A stretch of DNA of 64,000 nucleotides, taken from contig NC_133495.1 in the NCBI RefSeq assembly GCF_025370935.1, positions 1,915,347 to 1,979,346 on the forward strand, in the 5' to 3' direction. This DNA comes from Choristoneura fumiferana (lineage: Eukaryota > Arthropoda > Insecta > Lepidoptera > Tortricidae). This document shows, piece after piece, positions 21,790 through 33,775 of this stretch. The stretch's first letter is position 1. Each line of letters starts with the position of its first letter. The position numbers and the translations under genes were made by a program. The notes beneath the pieces are model-generated. The model saw only the letters and a program-made list of their open reading frames with translations, was not told where the DNA came from and searched no databases.

Positions 21790-24625
21790 TACCGTGGAAT
21801 GGGGTTACTTTGATCAATTTCAAAATTAATTTGCATATATCTTTCCGAATATGGAATCTAAAAAAAAAAAAAATAACAATGTCGGTTTTTGCTCCTCGAC
21901 CGATTTCACTAATGATAATTTTATTATTATTAATGTATCTCTTGAAAAAAAAAATAGTAAAGTGGTGATCAACTTTAAACTTAGTTTGGGGTTAATTTGT
22001 GACCCCCCTTTTTTTCAACGGGATTCGATAGTAACCCCTATAAGGAGTAAAACCCCAAAACATAAAAAAAACCGTTCACAGGTTTAGGATTTATAAGGAT
22101 TTTTGTTCATTTGGGGTTACTTTGACAAAGGAAAAGAAGGATAGTTTAGAAAAAATCAACTTTATTGCAGAACAGTCTCATTTGTCAATTATAAATGTTT
22201 AGAAACATAAGGCGAACATATAAAGCTATCGATATTTACTAACGATATTAAATTAACAATACAAAAAACGAGCTATAAAGCTCAAAAACCAGCTTATTAT
22301 CTAACAGGTTAAGCAAATGTCTAATCAATGATTGAGATCTTTTTTCTACGTACAAATATAATCAACTCTTATCTTTAGCCATATACTCTTGAAAACAATA
22401 TAGGTTCCCATGTACCTACACCGTAACCTATTTAACTGGGTAAATAAACACTTTAACAGTAGTTACTATTACTTATCGCCATTAGCTGAAGTTACTTTAA
22501 ATAATCTTATGAAGCAAAGAGATCTTAAGTTTCAATTAATTGAGATCTATGATTTTTTAATTTCTTATTAGGTAGTTTTTATTATTTACCGAGTTCTTTG
22601 ATATTTACATCAAAAGGAAATTCAATATAAAGATCTTTTTCTAAAGGTTTTGGCAAATATGAAACAATATCACAAACATCTATTTCTGAAACATCCTTGT
22701 GTATTTTTTTAAACCTGGTTTTACTATTAAACGACTTGTAGCCTTCAATCAACAAAGGATCTGTCTGTATAATTTGGCAAACATATTTATATGTTTGTTT
22801 GCCACGAGCAGTCAAAAACTTTACTAGAACAAATCTTCCAACTGTGCATTCTGTTGTTTCGTCCTCTTATTCAGCTAAATTACCCGATCCATTGCTTTCC
22901 AGCTCACGATTAATTAATGCCTCGCTTGTGGTCTCTTCAATCGACTCGAGTTGATTTCTGTCAATAGGATGCTGCCCAGGGCCAGGGAACTCTGTTTGAT
23001 TTGTAGTTTCTTCACTGAGGTCTGATTGGTTCGTGTCAATCGGATGATGCTCAGGACTCAGTGGTATGTCATTACCATTTTCATTACTTGTTCCTGGCTG
23101 AGGTGAACTAATTGCTACATTAGCGTTGTGGGTAGCAATGCTTTTACCAGGTGCGACATCCAATCGCTTCTTTTTTCGATCGGGTTCATTAGAGCTGTTA
23201 CCATATCGTGAGTCTTTTAAAAAGTTGGTCAAAGTGGATTCTACTTCGTTTTCATCCAAACTTTCTCTTGGGAGTCGGTCTAAGACTTTGTTTTTATTAA
23301 AAGGATGAATTCCTGTAGCATAAAAAGCACTCATCATGTTGCGTTTGATTCCCGAAGTAATCTAAAAAAAAAACTGAGTTAGGTTTCGGTTTTGCCTCAT
23401 CCATCCTTTTCAACGCTTTCGTTAGGAGATAAGGAAAGGTGTCTTTCGGAACAGTTGAAAGTCGGGGATTTTGGATTTTCCAATTTGTTAAGATTTGACG
23501 CCAAGCTGTTTTCATAGGCCGGAAGAAAGCTACGTCAAGAGGTTGGGTCAAATGTGTTGAGTTTGGAACAAGGCACACGAAATCAATTTCATTTTCACTG
23601 CATTGCCTCAACACTTCTTCATCTAAATGGGACGAACAATCTCTGAAAGTAGGACCATCAATTCAGCCACTAGTAGTTCGATTAAATCGAGAACCTTGCG
23701 AACAACATGGTCGATCACAACATGGTGAACCAGAGGGTGCTCTCTCTTTCCAGGTGTCATATAAATGTACACTTTTGTAAATAATGTACGGGGGCAGAAG
23801 AACGCCATCTGCCGAACCACATAGGTACCATGACGGTGGTAGAGCTTTTCGAAAAATTCATAGCTTTTTCCGGGTACTTTACTCCCCGTTTATAGAGGCC
23901 AATCTTTTTTCCGGGGTCATCGCTCATATTAGTTTCGTCGTAGTTAAAGATGTTTGCCGGCGGAACATCTTTAATTACTTCTTCAAGGTTGTCGAAGTAT
24001 TGAGTAAGCGATTCTCGAGATACAGCAGCTCTTGATTTTTTGATATTTGTGGCTACTCTTTGAGAGTATCCTGAGTTGTGTCTCTTGAGCAGGGAATAAG
24101 CCCAGTCAACACCAGGAAAATTGTTAGTAAACTTTGCCACTGATCGCCCTTGTTTATCTAATAGCATTTTTGCAAACATACGCAAATCCAGAAGTGACAA
24201 GGGAAATCCCCACTCTGCGCTTTTTGCTGCTGATTCTAAAATTCTAATTTCTTCACTGTGAGAAAAAACTGTTTGAGCTCCAGGTTTTTTCCATATTTAC
24301 CATGATACTTGTTAAATAAAGTGCCATATGGTATACCATAATGTTCGGATGCTTGGCGTAACGACAGCTTGCCTTCGACCACTTCTGTCACAGCCCGGTT
24401 CAGCATTTTTTCGTTATAGTTCCGATATGCTCGGGAACCTAACCGTTTCTTGTATGTTCGAGGCATTATTCTAAAACAATAAAACACAAATCAGTTTAAA
24501 AACCGTTAAGAAAACCATCAATTATCTAAACAATATAAAACACCTATATTTCGTGGGGTGTCATTGATCAGTGATCAAAGTAAACCCTTATGTGCGATCA
24601 ATGTCACCCCATGCCACAAAAACCT
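21790..24625 (-). mobile_element. pogo/Tigger-type element with decayed ends
   Basis: A 2.8-kb unit contains the transposase pseudogene at 22582-24466. Its ends carry inverted related words: TGGGGTTACTTTGATCA near 21798 and, inverted at the right, TGGGGTGACATTGATCG near 24605. Further GGGGTTACTTTGA copies occur near 22117. The termini are too diverged to define the TA target site with certainty. Confidence 0.6.
22582..24466 (-). pseudogene. pogo-family (CENP-B-like) transposase
   Basis: The start at 24466 gives 'MPRTYKKRLGSRAYRNYN' and an HTH_psq domain 'SLRQASEHYGIPYGTLFNK' (about residues 35-55). An A-run frameshift near 24287 breaks it. The next frame has the CENP-B-type HTH ('AEWGFPLSLLDLRMFAK', 'VDWAYSLLKRH') and the first catalytic Asp in 'IFNYDETNMSDDP' near 23900. 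Another shift near 23770 follows, then '..STHLTQPLDVAFFRPMK', the C-terminal side of the DDE core. A TAA at 22867-22869 lies in frame before the tail '..TARGKQTYKYVCQII'. Function would be cut-and-paste transposition; the gene is dead. Confidence 0.8.
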
Positions 24626-25570
24626 AAATAAAACAAATGGCCGCCATGATCATGATTTGCAACAAGAATCGATGTTATTGGTGGATACACGCCTAATTTA
24701 ATGAATTACATCAAATTAATGTATTTGCTATATAAAACTTTGTACATTAGAAGTTATAACTAAACACTTATTTCTGTTTCAAACATATAACCAAGAAACG
24801 GCCTAGGGTGCAAATCTGTATCAGTTATGGGATCCAAAATGTTCTTCTGCAATCGTGTTGGCTTTAAAATTCTCTGGCTTGCTGACTGTTTCAAAATGCT
24901 TCTGGAAAAATATTAAATATATACGTAAACAGTTTTAGTTATCCTCGATCGTGCGGTGTCTAGTTGAACGCACCGTGGAAGCGCAAGTTTGCTTCCTTCG
25001 ATCAGTGTTGCCAACTTAGCCACTTTATATAGCTAGATTTAGCAATTTTATGATGTCAGGCAGCTACAATTTTTTTAAACTTGTAGCTAAACTTTTTAGC
25101 CACTTTTTCTAGCAACTATTGGTTTTGAGATGTTTTCGTTAGTACAGCAGTAAAAAAAAAGATGGTGGCGGAATCCCCGACAAATAAAATAGTATTAGCA
25201 ATAAACACCTACAAAAGTGAGCGAGACTAGTGAAAATAAGGTGTCATACGAACAACACAATAAAAGGAATCCTTAAAATAGTAGTTATTATTCTAAACCC
25301 CTTTTTTATAAAATAACCAGTCACAATTGTGACTCACAAACCTAAATAAACGCCTCCAACAACTGAGAGCCATAGACTTAAAGAATAACCGATACTACAG
25401 CCATCGTTTCACTCATCTCATGTAACTACATAAACCATCAAATTAAAAAGTGGACGATCCGTATTACGGATTCCGTAGGATGCCTAAAAAATCCTAGATT
25501 CATCTTGAAAGAACTCCAGCTCAGATGTAGTGAACCTGTAACACAAAATAAGAAAGAGAACTGAAAGGAT
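24626..25570. other. Non-coding stretch
   Basis: No gene is supported. A minus-strand acceptor-like TTTTGTGTTACAG near 25532 followed by an open stretch to about 25490 could be the last exon of the frame at 25571-25792, but this is weak. Confidence 0.35.
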
Positions 25571-25792
25571 TTAGTAAAATAAATTACCCTTTCCTAACCT
25601 CAAAGTACGCCGCATAAAACGAAACGCAGTTGAGCTGTCAACAGTGCCAACACTTTGATTCTCGTAAGGATAGATGTCGAATTTCATCACCCACTTTCCA
25701 GATATCCCCGGCGACTTTAAAGTAATGGACTCGTCTTGATCCTGTACACAGATACTCTGTGAGATTTTGGATGTAGCCATCGTCAACTCGTC
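25571..25792 (-). other. Open frame on one side of the MULE insertion
   Basis: Outside the MULE left end, the minus strand is open and reads '..TLKSPGISGKWVMKFDIY', then 'TAFRFMRRTLRLGK', ending at a plausible AAAGG|GTAATT donor near 25580. It reads like ordinary protein. The MULE terminal repeat begins where the frame enters 'VDHEGDEL', so the gene was interrupted there. The family is not recognised. Confidence 0.35.
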
Positions 25793-28158
25793 CCCTTCAT
25801 GGTCAACTGATCCCACATAAAATTCATCCCGCGGGCTGAATGGCCCCTTTTGATTTTTTTCGTGGGTGACTCGACCCAACTGAGCCTACAGGCCCAGTTA
25901 ACCACTTATCCCACTTACAGGTCTACTCAACCCGCGGGCTCATTCAACCACTCTTAGCATTAAAAAGTCTTCTCAGCCCGCGGGCTCAGTTTACCACTCT
26001 CTATTAGGTATGAGTTGTCTGAGCCCGCGAGTTTAGTTGACCCCTATCCGAGGCTTAAGGGTTTACTCACCCTACCGGCTTAATGGTTGTCACTAGACGG
26101 ATTCATGAGGAAGGTAAGTATTAAAAAGGTAATGTGATGAAATTCAGCACTAATGGGACGTAAGCTTTTCTGGACTGGAATAACCCTTACGATAAAGGGT
26201 AATAAACACGGGTACATGAAACAAATATTTAATTTCCACGACAGTACATCAAAATGAAGTAAATCCTAAATGCAAATTTAAAAAAAAACATGGAAATTAG
26301 TGCCTATTAAGCTTGCTTGAAGAAAAAAGAAGCTACCTACATTCTTAAATGTTCGATACAGAAATCGAGGCTAATTTTTTCGTTTTTTAAGTCCAACACT
26401 GTTTCAGAAATGTGATCATTCACTTCCATTATTTCGCTTTTTCTTTTAGAAAATTCATTTTTCTTATTTTTTCTACATCGTTTTTCATCATCCGTTGCAT
26501 TATTACAAGAAGTTGAATAATGTTCGGTTTCGGTTTCAAAAGTTTATTAACCTTGCTGTGCCACCCCTCGATAGCATTATTTGTGCGGTTTACTTGATTA
26601 TGACATGTCCACCGGCCAAAATAAATCGATTTTGGGTCCATCCATGTTTTATAGAAGTATTCGTTAAAAGATTTTGCAATTTTTGTTTTCGGTCCTTTAT
26701 CTAAGGCGAACAGCCACGCGTCGAGTAATTCCTCAAAAGGCAAATGTGCCAAGGCAGATAGTCGCTTGATATGGACCTTGCCCAGTCTAGTCTTCTGTAG
26801 GCCACATTGCCTCGCCTTTCTCCAGAGGCATTTCGTGAAATGGTAGTAGCATCCTTGGATCTCTACACCTGGACATGTATCTATAATTGCTGACATGAGC
26901 GATTTTTCAAAAGCCACTAATATTGATGGGATTCCAATTCGTTGCTTGACTTTTTATGAGTCTAAATAGTAAGCTGTATGTTTGTTTGTTCTTATTTGGC
27001 AATAACGCGTATAATATTGGTACCACTTTTATGTTTTCTCTATCGCTACCGAGGTCGACGTGTAGCGTCACAAGCTGGTAAAAAATCCTTTGGCATGATT
27101 TAAAGGTCCCGTCTATGTAAAACATCTTACCCTTCGATAGCCAAGTTTTTAATTCTGGGCATGAGAATACTAAAATCCTGGTATTCTTTTCCGTGTAGTC
27201 AGCAATCAACATGTTTTTAAATTTGTTGGGTATTACAACATCAACAGCCCGTTTATAACTTATATTTTTTATGCCTAATGCCTTGTACCGTTTCCGGTAT
27301 ATTTTTTTTTCACATTTTCAAAAGAGGAAATTTTGGTCACTTTATCTAAACCGGCATCTTGAATCTTGCCGGTAACATCCTCATAAATCAGTGCCACAGG
27401 TGTCATTAAGTCATGGGCGACTTTTTCGTTAATGGTGTTCATATGCTTTTTTATTTCGCAAGTAGCATAGTTAGCCTCATGATTATGAGGAGTTTCGCTA
27501 ATGATAACGGAACTTGTTTCATTAATTGTCTTTACTACAGCATAGCACTTACTTTCTACACAACGCCATAGGATAGTGTCGTCTTTATTCTTTCTCTTAA
27601 CGCGGTAACTACCCAGCACGTATCATTATTCGGCCGCCTCTTTGTGAAGTAATAAAATCAATTGCATCTGAACTAGATGATGGGGAGCACGGTTTGTACG
27701 GGTATGGCTGCATTTTATTCTAAAAAGCGATAACTTAGAGACGAATAATCGAGCACGCAATATTTGTAACCAAGACTCAAATCGAAGTCGGTATGACGCT
27801 ACTGACATATTAAGAGTGATAAGTAATAAGATATTGCAAGCCAGTAATAATAATAACTAACAATGTTACGCAACCTCTTTACATTAATGCGAAAGGAACT
27901 TGAACAAGGGGAATCCCCCGTAATTACCGTAAAATGGGGTAAGTTGGGTCGAAATAGAAGTGCAAACTTGAATAAAAGGTACACTCTCCTGTAACCACGA
28001 GAGCGAAGCTGAATTGACCATAAAACGGCAGAGAGTGGTCAACTTAGCCCGTGGGATGAGTTGTCGAGGCAATGGCTCGAGTCACCCACGAAAAAAATCA
28101 AAAGGGGCCATTCAGCCCGCGGGATGAATTTTATGTGGGATCAGTTGACCATGAAGGG
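25793..28158 (-). mobile_element. MULE with 82-bp terminal inverted repeats and subterminal GCCCGCGGGC repeats
   Basis: The outer 82 bp at each end (25793-25874 and 28077-28158) are inverted copies, identical by eye, starting CCCTTCATGGTCAACTG. Next to the left end, GCCCGCGGGCT(C/G)A-type boxes followed by GTT(G/T)ACCACT recur at least five times between 25820 and 26060, and fewer near the right end. Such subterminal arrays are usual transposase binding sites. The transposase pseudogene lies inside on the minus strand. A target duplication could not be fixed; both flanks contain ATCGTC. Confidence 0.85.
26429..27619 (-). pseudogene. MULE transposase with FLYWCH zinc finger
   Basis: The first frame (27619-27275) has a FLYWCH-type finger: 'LWRCVESKCYAVV', then 'TPHNHEAN' (C..C..H.H). 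A frameshift near 27290 follows. The second (27212-26907) has 'KMFYIDGTFKSCQRIFYQL', the first catalytic Asp of the MULE DDE domain. After another shift, 26917-26429 has 'AFEKSLMSAI', where the family normally shows a .DFE. motif, so the second Asp seems replaced. Then come 'GCYYHFTKCLWRK' and 'RTNNAIEGWHSKVN'. Three pieces in different frames make it non-functional. Confidence 0.8.
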
Positions 28159-28400
28159 ATATCGTCGAGCAAGGAGCTGAAGTCCTGACTTTGTGCTTGG
28201 CGTTACTCCTCCTCGCTGTCCGAGGTTGATTCTCTTTTCTTTTGGAACGTCACTTCTTGCTCTTCTTCGACGGTGGTTGTATCTCTTCTTCGCTCTCCAT
28301 CGAATCTTCGGCTTCCGATATGATTTTTTGGCTGTCATTTTGGATTGCCCTACTGTAGTCTCCTTGCGGGAATTGTTTGAGGTATTCGATGGGCCTGCAA
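28159..28400 (-). other. Open frames on the other side of the MULE insertion
   Basis: The minus strand carries an acidic frame '..IISEAEDSMESEEEIQPP' followed by 'SKKSKK', and in a shifted frame 'SSLLDD' directly before the MULE end. An acidic-basic tract is typical of a nuclear protein. This may be the upstream half of the frame at 25571-25792; a frameshift is needed to join them, so the link is uncertain. Confidence 0.3.
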
Positions 28401-28880
28401 CGGCATGTATTATACCTGAACCATACCACGTCCTCCATATACGGTAGGTAAAGGAGGACGGGAGGACAAAATGTGAAAAAGGAGGACATGTCCTCCCTTT
28501 GGATACCGTCTGGCAACCCTAGGAGTATTCTCGTATCGATGAGGCTAAGTTATCATTTCCAACAATAACACTAAGTAAATACGAGTATTATATTATTTGT
28601 TCAAGTAAATACGAGTTAAAAAGAATGGTATAAACGGACAAACAGGCAGGCCTCATCACACACACGTCCTCGTATGTGTCCCGTGAATGGAATGAAGTGA
28701 AAAAGTGGTGTTTATGGTAATGTAAACCGTGAGATCCATTCATCAGTTTTTTAAGTAAATTTCCAAAGGTAAGACTAGGGTTGCCAACTGTGGATCAGAA
28801 ATTCGGGAGGTGAAATAAGAAATCAATGAAATTTAATGCCTTTTATCATAAAGACCAACCCGTGGTCAGCAATTTTTTGT
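28401..28880. other. Repeat edges without a gene
   Basis: GGAGGAC/GTCCTCC words crowd 28430-28500. AGGGTTGCCA appears in inverted orientation near 28515 and directly near 28776, suggesting ends of two DNA transposons, the right one possibly belonging to the P-element relic that follows. Confidence 0.4.
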
Positions 28881-29429
28881 TCATTGCATGAAAAGCCCTT
28901 TATATAGTTTATCTTTCGACGAATCGTAATGGATTTGTGGGTTTATAGACATTTCGTCAAATATGATAGTGCATAGCTTCTTATCGCTACTCATCCCTGC
29001 CACAGTCTTTTTAATTTTTTCAAAAATTATTGTATTTATACCTGCTGTTAAATGCACGGTAGAAAGTAGCGTTTTTAAACTAGATTTTGATGGCAGTGCG
29101 AATTGCCTTGCTAACAACGAGTAGCATTTGTTGCTCCTTTTAAAAATTGACAATGCAAGGATCTTCTCCTCAATTGTAAACCGACGTCCCTTTGATTTTT
29201 TCGAGCCCTCCCTATACTGCATCCGGGTGAAAATCTTGGCAGGATTTGACATATTGCGTGTAATTGTTTTAAATGCCATATTTTCACTAATTTTCTGGGC
29301 GTTTTCCAGTCTGGTTTTAAAATTCAGTCCCCTTTTTTTTAGCCTGATAATTTCACGCTTCAGGTTCTTGATTTGCCGTACACTTTTACTTAACTTTGTT
29401 AATAAATGAGACGGAGCTGTTTTATGCAT
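28881..29429 (-). pseudogene. P-element transposase fragment D, 182 codons open
   Basis: The frame starts at an ATG at 29429, shortly after an acceptor-like CTTTTGCAG. Residues about 10-45 form a basic coiled coil. Residues 84-115 ('FTIEEKILALSIFKRS', 'ALPSKSSL') and 130-180 ('GINTIIFEKIKKTVAGM', 'CTIIFDEMSI', Asp158) are hallmark P-transposase segments. It stops just past the first catalytic Asp, where the family would continue to 'GF'. No stop codon interrupts these 182 codons, so it is younger than the other P relics or preserved. The N-terminal THAP domain is not present in this frame. Confidence 0.8.
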
Positions 29430-29625
29430 AGTCCTTTTACCTGCAAAAGTAACATTTATTTAATTTATTAGAAATGTCGCTTTTTTATTCCCGTTCAGTC
29501 AGAGTATGGAGTTTCATATTGTTGTAAAAAGGATTGGCATCGTTTTAAGGTCCCATATCCAAAATGGCAAAAACGTAACCCTTATAGTTTCGCCATGGGA
29601 GGAACCCTAAATATGAAAGATGGAA

Positions 29626-29862
29626 ACTGTGGTGGCCAGGCCTAGTGGTTTGACCTATTATGGCTTCTGAAGCAGAGGATCGTGGAATTCAAACGTGAAA
29701 TTTCATTTGAAATTTTCCTCGAGCACATACCGACGAAGAAATTTAATGGTGTGTGTGTGATGCTCCCAATCCGCACTGGGCAATGGGCATGCGTCGCAAC
29801 TACGGCCCAGGCCCTCTCATTCTGAGAGGAGACCTGTGCCCAGCAGCATTGTATAGATAGGT
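29626..29862 (+). repeat. tRNA-derived SINE, diverged full-length copy
   Basis: Starts TGTGGTGGCCAGGCCTAGTGG (box A with a small insertion), has box B-like GAATTCAAAC, and ends in the same body as the 38.6-kb copy (CCAATCCGCACTGGGC, GAGAGGAGACCTGTGCCCAG). Orientation is sense. Confidence 0.8.
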
Positions 29863-29998
29863 CTTTTAAAATCATTACAGATTGTCAAGACGATTTTTCG
29901 ATACAGTGATATATTTGCAAAATTTTCAACTTCAAACCTGCTGAGCTGGCAACGTTGCATTTTCGTTAGTTTTTCTCGATTATTTCAAAAAAAATTTA

Positions 29999-30111
29999 AT
30001 GAAAGATACAAATGTGGTCTATTAAAATTGTTTTCACGAATAATTATTGCAGTAGACACATTAACTTATACATTAAGAACAATTTTAATAGACCACATTT
30101 GTAACTTTCAT
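29999..30111. repeat. Hairpin with 34-bp arms
   Basis: ATGAAAGATACAAATGTGG.. (29999-30032) is repeated inverted at 30078-30111 with one mismatch and a loop of about 45 bases. It sits immediately before the satellite array. Confidence 0.8.
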
Positions 30112-32857
30112 CACAGGTAATGTTTTTATACATTTTTTATACTGTCTCCCCAGACTTGATTGAGTAAATTCACTGCTAATCGAAAGAATATACGGTCCCG
30201 CTGTGTTTTTTTAAGTTTTGCTCACGGGGTTTCCATTGACCATGGCCTAAAAGTAAAGAAAAACGGCGCTTTAAAGACAGGTTTCCATAAAAGAAAGATC
30301 TTCCGATTATACACTTTGAAAGAGTCTACTTCCCGAATTTGTGCTTTGCAGCTGATTTCGTTCAAACTTTTTGCTGAAGTTGATGCAAGCGGGCCGGGGA
30401 GTCGACATGACAGGTAATGTTTTTATAGTTTTTTTTACTGTGTCCCCGGATTTGATTGAGTAAAATGACTGCTAATCGAACTAATATACGGTCTCCGCTG
30501 TTTTTTTTTTTTTTTTTTTTTTCAAGTTTTGCTCACTGGGTTTTCATTGTCAATTACCTATAAAAGTAAAGAAAAACGGCGCGTCACAGGCAGGTTTCTG
30601 TTATCCATTATAATTCGTTAATACTTTTTTTATCTTTTAGAAGATATTTGTTTTTCCACCAGTAACTCTCTGTTTAAAGAGCATTTTTTAAACTATCTTT
30701 ATTATAAAATTGTTAAGACGGCACAGATTTTTGAAGAAAAAATTTGCGCCTGATATTTTTTGAAAATCTTCCGATTGTGTACGTTTAAAGAATCTACTTC
30801 CTGAAGTGGTGCTTGGCAGCATTTCTGTCAAACTTTTCGTTGAAGTTGATGCAGACAGGCCAGATGTATGTACGCTATACCACCGGAGTCGACATGACAG
30901 ATAATGTTTTTATAGATTTTTTATACTGTCTCCCCATAGGTACTTGATTGAGTGAAATTCACTCCTAATCAAAGGAATATACGGTCTCCGCGTGTTTTTT
31001 TAAGTTTTGCTCACGGGGTTTCCATTGACCATGACCTAAAAGTAAAGAAAAACGGCGCGTTAAAGACAGGTTTCTGTTATCCATAATAATTCGTAAATAC
31101 TTTTTTTTCTTTGAGAACTTACATTTGTTTTTCAACCAGTCACTCTGTTTAAAAAGTTTTTTTTAAAACTATCTTTGGTATAAAATTGTCAAGAGGGCAC
31201 AGATTTTTGAAGAAATAATTAACGCTAGTTATTTTTTAAAATCTTTCGATTACTTATATACTTTTATGAAATCTATTTCCCGAATTTGTGCTTTGCAGCT
31301 GATTTCGATCAAACTTTTCGCTGAAGTTGATGCAAGCGGGCCGGATGTTAGTACGTTATACTACCGGAGTCGACATGACAGAATGTTTTTACTTATAGGT
31401 TTGTTTTACTGTCTCCCCAGACTTGATTGAGTAAAATTCACTCCTAATCGAAAGAACATACGGTCTCCGCTGTGCTTTTTTAAGTTTTGCTCACGGGGTT
31501 TCCATTGACCATGACCTAAAAGTAAAGAAAAACGGCGCGTTAAAGACAGGTTTCCATAAAAGAAAGATCTTCCGATTATACAATTTGAAAGAATCTACTT
31601 CCCGAATTTGTGTTTTGCAGCTGATTTCGTTCAAACTTTTCGCTGAAGTTGATGCAAGCGGGCCGGATGTTAGTACGTTATACTACCGGAGTCGACATGA
31701 CAGGTAATGTTTTTATAGTTTTTTTTACTGTGTCCCCAGATTTGATTAAGTAAAATGACTGCTAATCGAACGAATATACGGTCTCCGCTGTTTTTTTTTT
31801 TTAAATTTTGCTCACTGGGTTTTCATTGTCAATTACCTATAAAAGTAAAGAAAAACGGCGCGTCACAGGCAGGTTTCTGTTATCCATTATAATTCGTTAA
31901 TACTTTTTTTATCTTTTAGAAGATATTTGTTTTTCCACCAGTAACTCTCTGTTTAAAGAGCATTTGTTAAACTATCTTTATTATAAAATTGTTAAGACGG
32001 CACAGATTTTTGAAGAAAAAATTTGCGCCTGATATTTTTTGAAAATCTTCCGATTGTGTACGTTTAAAGAATCTACTTCCTGAAGTGGTGCTTGGCAGCA
32101 TTTCTGTCAAACTTTTCGTTGAAGTTGATGCAGACAGGCCAGATGTATGTACGCTATACCACCGGAGTCGACATGACAGATAATGTTTTTATAGATTTTT
32201 TATACTGTCTCCCCATAGGTACTTGATTGAGTGAAATTCACTCCTAATCAAAGGAATATACGGTCTCCGCGTGTTTTTTTAAGTTTTGCTCACGGGGTTT
32301 CCATTGACCATGACCTAAAAGTAAAGAAAAACGGCGCGTTAAAGACAGGTTTCTGTTATCCATAATAATTCGTAAATACTTTTTTTTCTTTGAGAACTTA
32401 CATTTGTTTTTCAACCAGTGACTCTGTTTAAAAAGTTTTTTTTTAAACTATCTTTGGTATAAAATTGTCAAGAGGGCACAGATTTTTGAAGAAAAAATTA
32501 ACGCTAGTTTTTTTTTAAAATCTTTCGATTACTTATATACTTTTATGAAATCTATTTCCCGAATTTGTGCTTTGCAGCTGATTTCGATCAAACTTTTCGC
32601 TGAAGTTGATGCAAGCGGGCCGGATGTTAGTACGTTATACTACCGGAGTCGACATGACAGAATGTTTTTACTTATAGGTTTGTTTTACTGTCTCCCCAGA
32701 CTTGATTGAGTAAAATTCACTCCTAATCGAAAGAACATACGGTCTCCGCTGTTTTTTTTTTTTAAATTTTGCTCACTGGGTTTTCATTGTCAATTACCTA
32801 TAAAAGTAAAGAAAAACGGCGCGTCACAGGCAGGTTTCTGTTATCCATTTTTTTTAA

Positions 32858-33775
32858 TTACACTGTTCCTCCGAGGATCATCACTCCATCATCGCCCAGG
32901 TATATCTCGTCAAGAGGCAAAGCTCCCGTAGTTTGATAGGCGCAGAAACGTGACACCAAGATGTTAATGATTGAATCGACCAAATTTGTCCAACATGATC
33001 CAGAGGGTACTCCTCCTGTAATGCGAAAGCGCTCGCCTTTACATGTACGGATAGGCGTCTCAACAAAATAGTCGACCATCTTCTTCCAGCGTTTAAGTGA
33101 TATAGAAGCATCAACGTCCCAAACCTTATCATCAACGTCGCGGACCTTAGACATATCAAAACACTCCGCGATAATGGAGAAAACGTCTCTAAGCAACCAA
33201 GGAGGGATGGTTTTATCAAAGCCCTTCCAATCAGTACAAGCGAAGGTTTTCCCTCGGTTTCGATTCAACATCTCTTGAATCTGGGCCATGCCACCATGAG
33301 CGGTCTCAAGACCATATGCGATGGGTAGATCATGATCCCTGGCTTTGATTTTATCTTGTAATGGGTAGAAGAACCTTCCCTCCTCTAAGTAGACAGCAAT
33401 CGGGTAACCCCAAGTAGCTCTGATCTTATGAGTATCTATCTTGGAAATCTGTGCTCGAGCGAAGAGACAGACATCAGCAAGATGCCGATGTTTACCACGA
33501 CCAATGTCCTGCCATAACTTGTTTATATGATGGAGATGACCATCATCAAGAACTTCACGTTTGGTCTTATAGCCGTGTAACTTGTACGGCAGACCTGGTG
33601 ACTTAGATCCAGGAAAATCGGATCTGGCAGGAACGGCTCCCATTGTTAATGGGATCAATTTTCCGCGAAGAGTCTTCAAATCTTCACGAATAGTTTCACG
33701 GATAAGTCGATAGACATTATCCGACTTAGCACTCGGAACATGTTTTCTGTCATAACCGAATAAATCTTCAACCAT
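32858..33775 (-). CDS. Endogenous viral element: partitivirus-like RNA-dependent RNA polymerase, 305 codons
   Basis: An uninterrupted frame from an ATG at 33775 encodes the N-terminal, fingers and palm parts of a viral RdRp. Residues 117-125 'KIRATWGYP' fit motif F. Motif A is 'TDWKGFDKTIP' (Asp182, Asp187), motif B 'GVPSGSCWTN' (255-264) and motif C 'YLGDDGVM' (Gly-Asp-Asp at 294-296). The A/B/C wording is of the Partitiviridae type, dsRNA viruses with two segments, including insect members. The frame ends nine residues after motif C, so motifs D and E and the thumb are absent and it cannot be a full polymerase. On the coding strand the insert ends in an A-rich run. It lies inside one satellite unit. 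Transcription is unknown. Confidence 0.85.
   Translation of the reverse strand: MVEDLFGYDRKHVPSAKSDNVYRLIRETIREDLKTLRGKLIPLTMGAVPARSDFPGSKSPGLPYKLHGYKTKREVLDDGHLHHINKLWQDIGRGKHRHLADVCLFARAQISKIDTHKIRATWGYPIAVYLEEGRFFYPLQDKIKARDHDLPIAYGLETAHGGMAQIQEMLNRNRGKTFACTDWKGFDKTIPPWLLRDVFSIIAECFDMSKVRDVDDKVWDVDASISLKRWKKMVDYFVETPIRTCKGERFRITGGVPSGSCWTNLVDSIINILVSRFCAYQTTGALPLDEIYLGDDGVMILGGTV

Noticed and set aside
32881..33219. Second overlapping minus-strand ORF of 112 codons inside the RdRp insert
   Set aside because: It is out of frame with the polymerase motifs and has no recognisable features; a shadow of the RdRp frame.
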